Positions 1 through 9,605 of a DNA stretch of 35,156 nt are shown here, piece by piece (the first letter of the stretch is position 1; each line of letters starts with the position of its first letter). Origin of the DNA: Acidobacterium sp. GTDB lineage: Bacteria > Acidobacteriota > Terriglobia > Terriglobales > Acidobacteriaceae. The stretch is from contig PMAD01000142.1 of assembly GCA_003152415.1 (NCBI GenBank), positions 15,273 through 50,428 on the forward strand, read 5' to 3'. The notes under the pieces were generated by a model. It was not told the DNA's origin. It did no database searches and saw nothing but the letters and a program-made list of their open reading frames with translations. Both the position numbers and the translations under genes were made by a program.

Positions 1-1064
1 GCAGCCATGCCGAGGAAGAAGAGGATCCATGCAGCGATGCGGCCCTGGTGGTGGGGGAGAGACTCGTCTTCGGCGAGCCATCCGCCGGCAAGGAGGGCCA
101 TGGGCGGGAGCGCGGAGAGGAGATTGAATTCCTGGCGGGCGGCGAAGCTGAAGAAGACGAGGACGGCGAGGATCCAGAGGACGCAGAGGAGACGGGCCTG
201 GCCGCGGCGGTCGGGATCGGGTGAGGCGGCGCCGATGCGGAGAGCGCGGAGGGAAAAGATGGACCAGGGAGCGATCCAAAGAAGAGGCAGGAGCCAGAAA
301 ACGAGGAGGGGGACGCGTCCGCCGGCCATGGGGGGCAGGAGGGCGACCATCGCCTCGCGAACATTGGCCCTGTCCACCGCGATGTGCCACGGCAAAACGA
401 CAGCGAGAAAGGCCAGGACGGCGGGGACGATCTGCCAGCGGGCGAAGTATTTCAGGTTGCCGGTGAAGAGCAGATAGAGAAAAGCGATAACCAGGGGAAG
501 AACGGCGCCGGCGAGCCCCCGAGTGAGGACGCCCAGGGCGCAACAGACAGCGAAGCCGATGGTGCTTTCGAGGACGTGCTTTTCCTGATGGAGCGAACGC
601 CAGAAGAAGTTGAGGGCGAGGGTGAGCCAGAGGCAAAGGAAGACGTCGCGCAGAAGGAGATGGCCGAAGAGGAAGACTCCACAGGAAGTGAGGAGGGTGA
701 GCGCGGCGTAGAAGGCCGCGGCCGGCGAGTGGAAGAGGCGGCGCCCGAATGAGAAGGTGGCGATGAAGAGGGCCAGAGTCCCCAGGGCGAGGGGGATGCG
801 CGCGGCCCAGTCGCTGACGTCGAAGATGCCGAAGCTGACGGCGACAGCCCAGTAGAGCAGCGGAGGACGCTGGGCGTAGCGGATGCCGTTGGCCCAAGGG
901 GTGATCCAGTGGCCGCCGATGAGCATTTCGCGGGCAATGACGGCAGTGAGGGCGTCGGAGCCGTCGAGCAGGGGAGGGGTAAAGACGGAGAACGAGGCGT
1001 AGAGCAACACCCACAGACCGAGCAGGGGAAACACGAACCGCTTGGCCGTACGCAGGCTGGTCAT
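1..1064 (-). CDS. Polytopic membrane protein, GT39/ArnT-like glycosyltransferase (C-terminus runs off the window)
   Basis: Minus-strand frame open from ATG at 1064 (MTSLRTAKRFVFPLLGLWVLLYASFSVFTPPLLDGSDALTAVIAREMLIGGHWITP...) to the left edge (...LPHHQGRIAAWILFFLGMA). The N-terminal 'TPPLLDGSDA..AREM...GHWITP' pattern is typical of GT39-like enzymes. Not in the ORF track because no stop lies inside the window. Confidence 0.75.
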   Translation of the reverse strand, partial: MTSLRTAKRFVFPLLGLWVLLYASFSVFTPPLLDGSDALTAVIAREMLIGGHWITPWANGIRYAQRPPLLYWAVAVSFGIFDVSDWAARIPLALGTLALFIATFSFGRRLFHSPAAAFYAALTLLTSCGVFLFGHLLLRDVFLCLWLTLALNFFWRSLHQEKHVLESTIGFAVCCALGVLTRGLAGAVLPLVIAFLYLLFTGNLKYFARWQIVPAVLAFLAVVLPWHIAVDRANVREAMVALLPPMAGGRVPLLVFWLLPLLWIAPWSIFSLRALRIGAASPDPDRRGQARLLCVLWILAVLVFFSFAARQEFNLLSALPPMALLAGGWLAEDESLPHHQGRIAAWILFFLGMA

Positions 1065-1098
1065 CCGTTCCGATTATAGAGAGAGGGAGGGTCGGCGG

Positions 1099-1133
1099 GG
1101 CTGGTGGCTCGTGGCGGGTCGCTGGTCGTGGGC
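1099..1133. repeat. Imperfect heptanucleotide tandem repeat (GGCTGGT GGCTCGT GGCGGGT CGCTGGT CGTGGGC)
   Basis: Direct reading: 7-bp periodicity over 4 clear units plus one degenerate unit, in the intergenic gap between the 1-1064 and 1153-2424 minus-strand genes. Confidence 0.7.
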
Positions 1134-1152
1134 AGCGGACGGGGACCGCAGG

Positions 1153-2424
1153 TCAGGGAAGGAGTTCCTGGCTGACCATGGTGGAGGCCCAGCGCAGCGA
1201 CTGGGCATACATAGCGGCGATGGCGCCTTCCGCCAGACCGAGCAGATGCTGGATTTGCTCGCAGCGATTCCAATCACAGGCTTCGAGGCTGCGGACCAGA
1301 TCGAGGGCGCGGCTGGCGGCGCTGCGATCGCCCTCCAGCGCCGATTTCATGGCGGGGGCGACAGGGAGCACCTGCAGGATGCGCGAGAGAGGGGTTTCGA
1401 GGAGCACGTCGAGCAGAGAAAGGATGCCAAGGAGATAGAACTGGGCGGGCTGCTCGGAGAGCGAGGGCGCGAGGAGCTCGCAGAACTGGGCGCGGGAGAG
1501 GGCCATGGAAATGAGCGGGAGGGAGCGATGGGCGGTCAGCGCACCGGCCATGGCGACGGTGACCATCTTGCGGACCGCGTCATCACCGACCAACAGCAAC
1601 GCCTCGCGAATGGTGGAGATGATGCCGGGATGCCCCTGGAGCGCGGAATTCGCGAGACGCAGGACGCGATAGCAGAGCGAGGCGTCGGCGGAGATGAGCT
1701 TTTCGATTTTGCGCAGATCGGTTGGGGAATGATGCAGCGCGGCGAGGAGCTTGAGGTAGGCGAAGTAGTTCTGGGGGATGGTGTGAGAGCAGAGCAGGAC
1801 GGGTAGCGAAAAGAAGTATCCCTGAAAGAGGGTGCAGCCTTCGGAGATGGCGATGCGCAGCTGGATATCGGTTTCAATTTTCTCGGCGAGGAGATGCGCG
1901 CCACAGCCGGCAGCCATGGCATAGACCTCGCGGCGGAGGTCGAAGTCCGCGGCAAGGAAGTCGATCTTGATGAAGTCGGCGAAGCGGAGGAAGGGAGCGC
2001 GCGAGGACTGGGGGAGGAAGCCGTCGAGAGCGAAGCGATAGCCCTGTTTTTTGAGGGCAAGGCAGCAATCAATGACGTCGGGATCGGGTTCGATGTTGGG
2101 GAGAATCTCGAGGACGGTGGACTCCGGGGGAAGGAGCGTGATGAGGCCGTCGACGAGGGCGGTGCGGGTGCAGTTCACGAAGGAGGAGGTGCGGGTGGAG
2201 TCGGGAATGAGCAGCAGCCAATGGTCGATGACCTCGCGCGTGGCCAGATCGGGATCGCCGGAGAAGTGATCGACTTTGCCGGCGCGGTAGAAGAGTTCGT
2301 AGCCGAAGAGACGGCGTTGGGCATCAAGGATGGGTTGACGGCCGAGGTAGCGGTTGGGCGCAGTGATGGGTACGGACGGGACCAGCGCCTGTTGGGGTGT
2401 TCCGGATTGCAGCGGAGAGGCCAT
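1153..2424 (-). CDS. EAL-HDOD (YuxH-type) signalling protein with degenerate EAL domain
   Basis: YLGRQPILDAQRRLFGYELFYR, DFIKIDF, LLAEKIET, QGYFFSLP (EAL-like), followed by HDOD-like 'LLAALHHSPTDLRKIEKLISADASLCYRVLRLANSA'. Start placed at MASPLQSG (2424); the ORF extends to 2592. Confidence 0.85.
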   Translation of the reverse strand: MASPLQSGTPQQALVPSVPITAPNRYLGRQPILDAQRRLFGYELFYRAGKVDHFSGDPDLATREVIDHWLLLIPDSTRTSSFVNCTRTALVDGLITLLPPESTVLEILPNIEPDPDVIDCCLALKKQGYRFALDGFLPQSSRAPFLRFADFIKIDFLAADFDLRREVYAMAAGCGAHLLAEKIETDIQLRIAISEGCTLFQGYFFSLPVLLCSHTIPQNYFAYLKLLAALHHSPTDLRKIEKLISADASLCYRVLRLANSALQGHPGIISTIREALLLVGDDAVRKMVTVAMAGALTAHRSLPLISMALSRAQFCELLAPSLSEQPAQFYLLGILSLLDVLLETPLSRILQVLPVAPAMKSALEGDRSAASRALDLVRSLEACDWNRCEQIQHLLGLAEGAIAAMYAQSLRWASTMVSQELLP

Positions 2425-2572
2425 GGATGGCTTGCGCACTCGCAGGCTCGCCGCAGCAGAAATCCTCTGGCTCGGCGATTCACTTTGTCTATCGGCGGCG
2501 GCGAGTGTACGCATCAGGGAAAAGTGAGGAAGGGCGGGGGGCGAATCGCTCCGGTACACTGCTGAAAGCTCG

Positions 2573-3748
2573 ATGGGATCAGGCGGAACCATCTACCAGC
2601 TGCGGAAATTTCGATTCGAGCGTCCGCAGAAGCTCGCGGCGGTACTGCTGCTGCTTCTGCTGGGGCAGTGCCTTTGGGTGAGCGCGCGACAAAGGCTTTC
2701 GGAGACGGATTATCAGTTTGCGCGCTGCGGGCGGGAGATGTGGGAGCGGCCCTCGCCGCTGACGGGCTACTTCACAACCTGCGGGAATATTCACGACGGA
2801 ACGCTGGCGTACCGTGCAGCAGGGCTGCCGCTGACGCTGGAACGTATTGTTTTCGGACAGGCGGCAACAACCTCGACGTGGGAGATGCGGCATGAGGTGG
2901 GCGCGATCAAGCTGGTGCTGCGGCTGCCCTTTATTTTGGCGGGGCTGGCGCTGGGGGCGTGCCTGTGGTGGGTGACGCGACGGCTATTTGGTAACGAGGG
3001 CGGTTACATTTCTCTGGCGCTTTACTGCTTCACACCGGCGGTGGTGCGGGCGTCGACGTATCCCAACAACGAAATTCTGGCGGCGCTGGGCGTTTTCTCG
3101 GTGATTTATACCGCGATTGGGGTTTCGCACGCGCTGCAGGGACCAAAGAAGAAATGGCGACCGAGAATTGTGCTGCTGACGGTGGCATTAGGGTTCACGG
3201 CGGCGGCGCACATTGCGGCGTTTGTGGTGGCGCTGGTCTTCACGGTGATTTTCATGGCGTGGGTGGCGGAGACGCGGCGAGCGTACATTCCGACGCTGCT
3301 GATTGTGTGGGTGCTGGGGGCGTTTTTCCTGCTGTTCGCGTCGTATGCGTTTCATCCAGATGCGTTCAGCTACGTGTTTCGGAGCGCGGCGGGGCGAATG
3401 TGGGTTTCGCTGGAACCGGCGAAGTGGTTTTTCGCGAGCCCGGCGAACGCCGCATTCACCGTTGGGCTGCTTGGGGCGTTGGCGCTTTACGCGGTGTCGC
3501 GTCGGTCGCGGTATTTCGGGAACACGGCTCCTTTGCTGGTGGGCGCGCCGTTGATGCTGCTGATAACGACTGGGGAGCCGTCGGAACCGTGGCTGTGGGC
3601 GCTGCCGTTTCTGATCACGTTTGTGGGCGGGGTCTTCGCGGATGCTCTGGAAACACGTTGGCGGAAGGCGTTTCTGTGGGCGATGGGGGTGATGGTGGTG
3701 GCGCAGGCGGGGTTGTGCGTGGCGAGCGTGTGGGGGATGAGTGCGTAG
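2573..3748 (+). CDS. Polytopic membrane protein, glycosyltransferase-39-like
   Basis: 391 aa, multiple hydrophobic helices, 'YPNNEILAALGVFSVIYTAIGVSHAL' motif region resembling dolichyl-phosphate-mannose-dependent mannosyltransferase-like proteins. Confidence 0.65.
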   Translation: MGSGGTIYQLRKFRFERPQKLAAVLLLLLLGQCLWVSARQRLSETDYQFARCGREMWERPSPLTGYFTTCGNIHDGTLAYRAAGLPLTLERIVFGQAATTSTWEMRHEVGAIKLVLRLPFILAGLALGACLWWVTRRLFGNEGGYISLALYCFTPAVVRASTYPNNEILAALGVFSVIYTAIGVSHALQGPKKKWRPRIVLLTVALGFTAAAHIAAFVVALVFTVIFMAWVAETRRAYIPTLLIVWVLGAFFLLFASYAFHPDAFSYVFRSAAGRMWVSLEPAKWFFASPANAAFTVGLLGALALYAVSRRSRYFGNTAPLLVGAPLMLLITTGEPSEPWLWALPFLITFVGGVFADALETRWRKAFLWAMGVMVVAQAGLCVASVWGMSA

Positions 3749-4688
3749 ACGGCGAGTGATGGGTTCTGCGCGGGTGCTCGGGGGTTTAGTTCTCTCCGCT
3801 GCGATGGCCGCTGGTGCGATGGGCCAAGCGCCGGTGCCCGGGTGGTGCCGCGCTCTTCCGCGTCCGGAATACAAGAGCCTCGCGCGTGTGCCGGCGAACG
3901 ATGGGTGGTTTGAGGTCTATCGAGTCGCGCCCGATACGTTTGCGATTTACGAACCGCACCAGTCCGAAGAGACCATCAGCTATCTGATCGTCGGCCGTAC
4001 GCGGGCGATGCTTTTCGACACGGGGATGGGAATCGGCAATTTGAGAGGACTGACGGACGAACTGACTCAATTGCCGGTGGTGGTGGTCAACTCGCACACG
4101 CACAACGATCATGTGGGCAATAACTGGCAGTTCGACACGGTATACAGCATGGACACGAGCTTTAGCCGGCGCAACGCACAGGGATCGCGTGAGGCCGCGC
4201 AGGCTGAGATCCAGAGGGGGGAGACGTGCGGCGACCTGCCCGCGGGGTTCGATCCAACGGCGTATGCGACGCGGCCGTGGAAGATTACGTCGTACGTGCA
4301 CGATGGCGAGTGGATCGATCTGGGAGGACGGCGGTTACAGATCATTGCCACGCCGGGTCACACGCCGGACGCCATCTCGCTATTTGAGCCGGAGGACGGA
4401 TTGCTGTTCACCGGGGACACGTTTTATCCCGGGACGATCTGGCTGTATCGTCCGGAAACCGATTTGGCAGCGTACGACCGCTCGGTGCGACGATTGGCGG
4501 CTCTGGCTCCGCAGGTGAAACGAGTGCTGGGCGCGCACAATGTTCCCGCGGCGTCGCCGACGGTGCTGCCGCAGTTGGTGGTCGCGTTTGAGACAGTTAG
4601 GGCGGGCAAGGTTGCTCCTGAGCCGGCGGGCAAGGGGAAGGTCACTTATAAGGTGGGCGATATTTCTTTTCTGATGGGTGCGCCTTAG
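3741..4688 (+). CDS. MBL-fold metallo-hydrolase with signal peptide
   Basis: Zinc motif NSHTHNDH, IIATPGHTPDAIS, LLFTGDTFYPG; GTG start (or internal ATG at 3759); hydrophobic N-terminus ending AMGQA. Confidence 0.88.
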   Translation: MRRRRVMGSARVLGGLVLSAAMAAGAMGQAPVPGWCRALPRPEYKSLARVPANDGWFEVYRVAPDTFAIYEPHQSEETISYLIVGRTRAMLFDTGMGIGNLRGLTDELTQLPVVVVNSHTHNDHVGNNWQFDTVYSMDTSFSRRNAQGSREAAQAEIQRGETCGDLPAGFDPTAYATRPWKITSYVHDGEWIDLGGRRLQIIATPGHTPDAISLFEPEDGLLFTGDTFYPGTIWLYRPETDLAAYDRSVRRLAALAPQVKRVLGAHNVPAASPTVLPQLVVAFETVRAGKVAPEPAGKGKVTYKVGDISFLMGAP

Positions 4689-5729
4689 CTAGCTGGCAGC
4701 GGGGACGGCAGGCGATTCGGCGCGGAGGTCGCGGACGCGTTCGCCGACGGCGTATTTGAGCTTCTCGACGCCGAGGCCGGTGACGGCGGAGATGGCGTAG
4801 AAGGGGAGCTTGCGGCGCTTCGCCATCGTTTCTAATTTTTTGAGCTTGGCAGGATTGGCGACATCCACTTTGGAGGCGACGACGATCATGGGCTTCTCGT
4901 CGAGGCCGTGACCGAAGCTTTTGAGTTCCTCCATGATGACGCGGAAATCCTCCATGGGATCGGGGCGACCGTCCGCATCGGATACATCGACGAGATGGAC
5001 GAGGATGCGGGTGCGCTCGATGTGGCGGAGGAACTGGGTACCGAGTCCGGCGCCGAGGTGCGCGCCTTCAATGAGGCCGGGGATGTCGGCGACGACGAAG
5101 CTTTCTTCGTAGGGTGCTTCGCCGATGGAAACGACGCCGAGTTGCGGTTCAAGAGTGGTGAAGGGGTAGTCGGCGATCTTGGGACGCGCGGCGGAGATGC
5201 GCGAGATAAGGGTGGATTTGCCGACGTTAGGATAGCCGACGAGGCCGACGTCGGCGAGGACGCGTAGCTCGAGGCGGTAGGTGCGCTCTTCGCCGGCGCG
5301 GCCGAGTTCGTGCTCGCGCGGGGCTTGGTGAGTGGGTGTGGCGAAGTGCTGATTGCCGCGGCCACCGCGTCCGCCGCGCGCAATGATGAGGCGCTCGTCG
5401 GGGCGGGTGAAGTCGTGGACGAGCTCGCCGGTATCGGCGTCGAAGAGCATGGCGCCGACCGGAACTTTGAGGACGGTGTCTTTGGCGTCGCGGCCGGTGC
5501 AGTTGGAGCCCATGCCGTGTTCGCCGCGCTCGGCTTTGTGCTCGGGATTGAAGCGGAAATAGACGAGGGTGTTGTGGCGCTGGCTGGCTTCGAGGATAAC
5601 GTTACCTCCGTGGCCGCCGTCGCCACCGGAGGGTCCGCCGCGGGGAACGAACTTTTCGCGGCGAAACGCCATGCATCCATTACCGCCGTCACCGGCTTTT
5701 ACCCGAATTTTGGCTTCATCGATAAACAT
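4689..5729 (-). CDS. obg: GTPase Obg/CgtA
   Basis: [42 protein letters not shown] (Obg fold), G1 [25 protein letters not shown]. The ORF is open upstream to 6311, but the Obg N-terminus sets the start at 5729. Confidence 0.96.
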   Translation of the reverse strand: MFIDEAKIRVKAGDGGNGCMAFRREKFVPRGGPSGGDGGHGGNVILEASQRHNTLVYFRFNPEHKAERGEHGMGSNCTGRDAKDTVLKVPVGAMLFDADTGELVHDFTRPDERLIIARGGRGGRGNQHFATPTHQAPREHELGRAGEERTYRLELRVLADVGLVGYPNVGKSTLISRISAARPKIADYPFTTLEPQLGVVSIGEAPYEESFVVADIPGLIEGAHLGAGLGTQFLRHIERTRILVHLVDVSDADGRPDPMEDFRVIMEELKSFGHGLDEKPMIVVASKVDVANPAKLKKLETMAKRRKLPFYAISAVTGLGVEKLKYAVGERVRDLRAESPAVPAAS

Positions 5730-5785
5730 TCGCTGTAACCAGTTTAGCGAAAGCGCTACGTTTGACTCACCTCTCAGAAATGTGT

Positions 5786-5812
5786 GGCGGACCGGCCTGG
5801 GGCGGGTCTGCC
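5786..5812 (+). other. Leader hairpin upstream of first TonB receptor (8 bp with one G:U, 11-nt loop)
   Basis: GGCGGACC (5786-5793) pairs with GGTCTGCC (5805-5812). Confidence 0.4.
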
Positions 5813-5824
5813 TGGTGAGCGAAC

Positions 5825-8800
5825 GTGGGCCTCCCCCGAATTGAGAAAGCGGCCTGGCTGGCGCTTTTGGTTGTATCGACAATCGGCATTTGCGCAGGGC
5901 AGTCGGACACCGGCGGCTCGGTGGCGGGACGCGTTGTGGACGAGACGGGCAAGGGAGTGAGCGCCGCCCTGGTTCGAATTGAAAACGCGACAACCGGAGA
6001 GCATAGTGACTCGATCTGCGACCTGCGGGGAGATTTCCGCTTCGCGGAGGTGATGCCGGGCGGGTACACGCTGCGGGTGCACGCGGAGGGATTGTCGGAA
6101 TGGGAGGCCGACAATCTGGAGATCGGGCTGGGGACGGCGGCGCGTCTGAACGCGCGGCTGGCGCCGAGCTGGGTTCACCGAACCATCCTCGTGGATGCGG
6201 GGCTCGCGAGTGCTGGATCGGGCCAGGCGAGCACGGGAGCGAGTGAAGACAGCGGTACGGCAATGCAGGAGCTGCCGAACAACGGACAGCACTGGTCGAG
6301 CCTGGCGGCACTGCCGGGAGGTTCGACGACCGGCGAAGACGGGGGTCTGAGCTTTCGTGGGCTCAGTCCGCTAATGAACAGCGTCGCGGTGGATGGAACC
6401 GACAACAACCTGGCGTTCAGGGCGCGGGAGCGGGCATCCGAGGGGAACGGATTCGCGACAGCGCAATCGGCGGTGGGCGCGTTTCAGGTGAGCGGGAACG
6501 GATTCTCCGCGGAATATGGGCGTGCCGCCGGTGGCGCAATCAGTACGGTGACGAAAAGCGGGTCGAACCATGCGCACGGGCAGGCCGTGTTCTACGACCG
6601 CGGGGCCATTGGGCAGGCATTCAACGCGTACAGCAAAACGATGCAGATAGAACCGGCGGGGACGACGGTGACCTCGACCGGACAGCCAGTAATGTATCTG
6701 AACGGGCAGCCCATCACGTATGTCGAGGTTCCCTATCATGCCCCGGATCGCAGGCAGCAGTGGGAGGTTTCCGCGGGCGGACCCATTCGACGGGATCGGA
6801 TCTACTGGTTTTTTGCGTGGGAGCAGCACGAGCGCAACGATCCGGCGGTGGCGCGCGCCAATGAGCCGGAGGTGTTTTTCGCTCCGCCCTCGGCGGCGAC
6901 ACTGACGACGCTGGAGGCGCGGATCGCGAGCAGCACGAGCCCCATCGTCAAGAACTGTGGAGGCACCACCGGCGCTGCATCGGGGTCTACGGCCGCGGCG
7001 GCGTGTGCGTATGCGACGGTGCTCGCGCAACTGAACGGGATGCTGGGAACGGTGCCGCGGTCGACGCAACAGACGATTTTGTTTCCCAAGATCAACTGGC
7101 GGGTGAACGGGCGGAATCAGGTCGTGGTTCAGTACAGCCGGATGCGGCGGACAGCGCCGCATGGCGCTCTGACCGGGGCGTCAGAGACAGACGCGATCGG
7201 GAGCTTCGGCAACAGCTCCACGAGCGACGATGCTGCGGTGGCGCGGTGGGAATTCCTGGCAACGCCGCGTTTGCTGAGCAGTGCGCGATATCAGTACAGC
7301 CGGGATGTGCTGTCGGAGTCGCCGGGCACGGCGAGCGCATTCGAACAGCAGTTTGCCAACAATGTGTGGGGGCTGGCGCCCCAGGTGTCGATCGACCGCA
7401 GCGAGGGGCTGAGTTTTGGAACTCTGTCGACGGTGAACAAGCGTGAATATCCAGCGGAGACGCGCCAACAATTGATGGACGCGGTCACGTGGATTCACGG
7501 AAAGCAGGCGCTGCGGTTTGGCGACGACTACAACTATGTGACGGATGCGATCGAGGGGCTGAACGAGGAGAACGGCGAATATTCATACGCGAACCTGGGG
7601 GATTTTCTCTCGGATATGCTGGTGCCGGACGGCTGCGATGGGACAACAACAGGGACCGGGTTTTATCCGTGCTATTCGCGGTTTCGGCAGGCGGTGGGCA
7701 GCACGTCATGGAGTTTCGAGACGGCGGATTATGCGGCGTATCTGGCGAATGAATGGAAGCCAGGCAGCCGGCTGACGCTGACTCTGGGCGCGCGCTACGA
7801 ATATGAGCGGTTGCCTGATACAAATGCGGCGCTGGTGAACACGGCGATTCCGGAGACGGCTCATCTGCCGCATAACCGGAACGGATTTGGGCCGCGAGGC
7901 GGATTCGCGTGGGACGTTTTCGGGAAAGGGCGCACGGTTTTGCACGGCGGATACGGAATCTACACGGCGCGGGTGCCGAACGCGACGGTGTTCAGCGCGC
8001 TGACGTCGACGGGCGCGGCGGGGGCGCCACGGACGTATTCGTATCGTCCGATGGACGCGGCTGCGCCGACATTTCCGCACGTATTTGCAAGCGACGAGAC
8101 GCCCTATACGGACCCGGCCGCGCCCAATCATAATTCGACGGCGCCGGAGGCAGTGTATTTCGATCCTCATTTTCGGCATCCGCAGATCAATCAGGCAGAA
8201 GTGTCGCTGGAACAGGAACTGGGGTACCACACGGTGATCACGTTGACGGCGATGGCGACCGACGCGCACGATCTGACGCAATTCATCGACACGAATATCG
8301 ATCTGAACGATGTGGCGACGGTCTTCTACAGCGTAGAAGCTCCGGGAAACGAAGGGAATATCGGGCCGCTGGGCAAGGCGACTAGCGGTGTGTCCGAATA
8401 CACCAACATGGTTTATGAACCGCAGCGGTTCTACTATCAGAGGCTCAATCCGGCGTACGGCGCGATCACCGACATGATCAGCGAGAGCAACTCCAGCTAT
8501 CGCGGAGCGATGGTGCGGCTCGAACAGCGGCTGTCGCGGGCGCTGAGCGTGAATGCGGCGTACACGTGGGCGCACGCGATCGACGACAACCAGAATGAGG
8601 CGACGTTTGCGGAGCGGAACGATGTTTACGACCCCGCCGATCTGCGCCTGGAGCACGGGACCTCGAATTACGATGCGCGGCAGCGGGTGGCGGGAGGGAT
8701 CGTAGCGCGCGAGCCGTGGCGGATGCAGGGACCGATGGGGCTTTTGTTCGCCGGCTATTCGCTGGCAGCCGCTGGGACATGGCGGACGGGTCTTCCGTAC

Positions 8801-9385
8801 TCGATGCGGACGATGGGGGCGGTTCCGACGCCATCGTGCTCGTACGAAAACTGGCTGAACGCGGGCGGGGCGACGGGTGATGGAGCCAATTGCCTGAAGG
8901 CGGTGCACCAGCCGGATGAGACTTTCACAGATAACACGGCTGGAATGGCGGTTCCCATTGCGAGCCTGGGCGGGAGTCTGAACGGGTCGGGGGGCGAAGA
9001 TCTGATTCCGCCCATCGGGCGCAATACGTTTCGGTATCCGGCGGCCGTGAATCTGGATTTGCGGTTCACGAAGAGAATTCGTATCAGCGATCGTTCCTCA
9101 TTGGAGCTGATGGGCGAGGCGTTTAATGCGTTGAACCACCAAAATGTGACTGATATTGAGACAGTTGGTTACCGTGTGACCAACGATAAAACCCACCCCA
9201 ATATGGCGACGCTGACGTGGCAGAGCGGGATAAAGCCCGGGACTAAAACGACGTTGATTGACGGGATTACGCAGACGCAGTACGTGTTCGATCCGACTGC
9301 GGCGTTTGGAAATGTGACGAATGCCAACAGCAATGCGCTGAGCCGGGAGCGGCAGCTCCAGATGGGCCTGAGACTCATTTTCTGA
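5825..9385 (+). CDS. TonB-dependent receptor, Oar-like, N-terminal carboxypeptidase-regulatory-like domain
   Basis: Signal peptide; '[29 protein letters not shown]' (CarboxypepD_reg-like); plug-like '[20 protein letters not shown]', '[20 protein letters not shown]'; C-terminal beta-barrel ending in ...RLIF. Confidence 0.9.
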   Translation: MGLPRIEKAAWLALLVVSTIGICAGQSDTGGSVAGRVVDETGKGVSAALVRIENATTGEHSDSICDLRGDFRFAEVMPGGYTLRVHAEGLSEWEADNLEIGLGTAARLNARLAPSWVHRTILVDAGLASAGSGQASTGASEDSGTAMQELPNNGQHWSSLAALPGGSTTGEDGGLSFRGLSPLMNSVAVDGTDNNLAFRARERASEGNGFATAQSAVGAFQVSGNGFSAEYGRAAGGAISTVTKSGSNHAHGQAVFYDRGAIGQAFNAYSKTMQIEPAGTTVTSTGQPVMYLNGQPITYVEVPYHAPDRRQQWEVSAGGPIRRDRIYWFFAWEQHERNDPAVARANEPEVFFAPPSAATLTTLEARIASSTSPIVKNCGGTTGAASGSTAAAACAYATVLAQLNGMLGTVPRSTQQTILFPKINWRVNGRNQVVVQYSRMRRTAPHGALTGASETDAIGSFGNSSTSDDAAVARWEFLATPRLLSSARYQYSRDVLSESPGTASAFEQQFANNVWGLAPQVSIDRSEGLSFGTLSTVNKREYPAETRQQLMDAVTWIHGKQALRFGDDYNYVTDAIEGLNEENGEYSYANLGDFLSDMLVPDGCDGTTTGTGFYPCYSRFRQAVGSTSWSFETADYAAYLANEWKPGSRLTLTLGARYEYERLPDTNAALVNTAIPETAHLPHNRNGFGPRGGFAWDVFGKGRTVLHGGYGIYTARVPNATVFSALTSTGAAGAPRTYSYRPMDAAAPTFPHVFASDETPYTDPAAPNHNSTAPEAVYFDPHFRHPQINQAEVSLEQELGYHTVITLTAMATDAHDLTQFIDTNIDLNDVATVFYSVEAPGNEGNIGPLGKATSGVSEYTNMVYEPQRFYYQRLNPAYGAITDMISESNSSYRGAMVRLEQRLSRALSVNAAYTWAHAIDDNQNEATFAERNDVYDPADLRLEHGTSNYDARQRVAGGIVAREPWRMQGPMGLLFAGYSLAAAGTWRTGLPYSMRTMGAVPTPSCSYENWLNAGGATGDGANCLKAVHQPDETFTDNTAGMAVPIASLGGSLNGSGGEDLIPPIGRNTFRYPAAVNLDLRFTKRIRISDRSSLELMGEAFNALNHQNVTDIETVGYRVTNDKTHPNMATLTWQSGIKPGTKTTLIDGITQTQYVFDPTAAFGNVTNANSNALSRERQLQMGLRLIF

Positions 9386-9409
9386 GCAATTTGTAGCTGT
9401 CACAGATGG

Positions 9410-9465
9410 TTTTCCACCGGCTTTCCACGGAAACGCCGCAAAATTGACCGTGCGCGGGTGGAAAA
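9410..9465. promoter_or_regulatory. Candidate operator: TTTTCCACC-N38-GGTGGAAAA inverted repeat with a third TTTCCAC copy inside
   Basis: Perfect 9-bp inverted repeat 9410-9418 / 9457-9465; TTTCCAC also at 9422-9428. Confidence 0.45.
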
Positions 9466-9498
9466 ATCCGTGTTGTAATTAACTCGATATTCACCCAG

Positions 9499-9605
9499 CC
9501 GTGCAACCGTAGAGGGGCAGATCCACGTAGATCCCCCTGCGTGGAATCCAGGGGGCCGACACGGGCCTCAAGGAAAGAAGCAACATCACTTCTGAGGCCA
9601 AACGA
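9499..9605 (+). promoter_or_regulatory. Candidate cis-regulatory RNA: enclosing stem, H-type pseudoknot and SD-sequestering hairpin
   Basis: Stems read directly: P0 CCGTG 9499-9503 / CACGG 9560-9564; S1 TCCACG 9522-9527 / CGTGGA 9540-9545; S2 CCCCCTG 9533-9539 / CAGGGGG 9549-9555; SD hairpin GGCCTCA 9564-9570 / TGAGGCC 9593-9599 with inner GAAG 9577-9580 / CTTC 9589-9592. SD GAGG 9594-9597 lies 8 nt before ATG 9606. Confidence 0.5.

Noticed and set aside
7706-8908. Long minus-strand ORF (400 aa) antisense to the first TonB receptor; similar shadows at 12357-13532, 14230-15192, 16930-17970, 1894-2565 and 24866-25597
   Set aside because: Arg/His/Pro-rich or Gly/Asp-rich translations typical of GC-rich antisense shadow frames; each lies wholly opposite a clearly recognised gene.
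9410-9465. TTTTCCACC copies as DnaA boxes / origin
   Set aside because: Each differs from TTATNCACA at two positions, there is no AT-rich unwinding region and no dnaA or dnaN nearby; treated as a possible operator instead.
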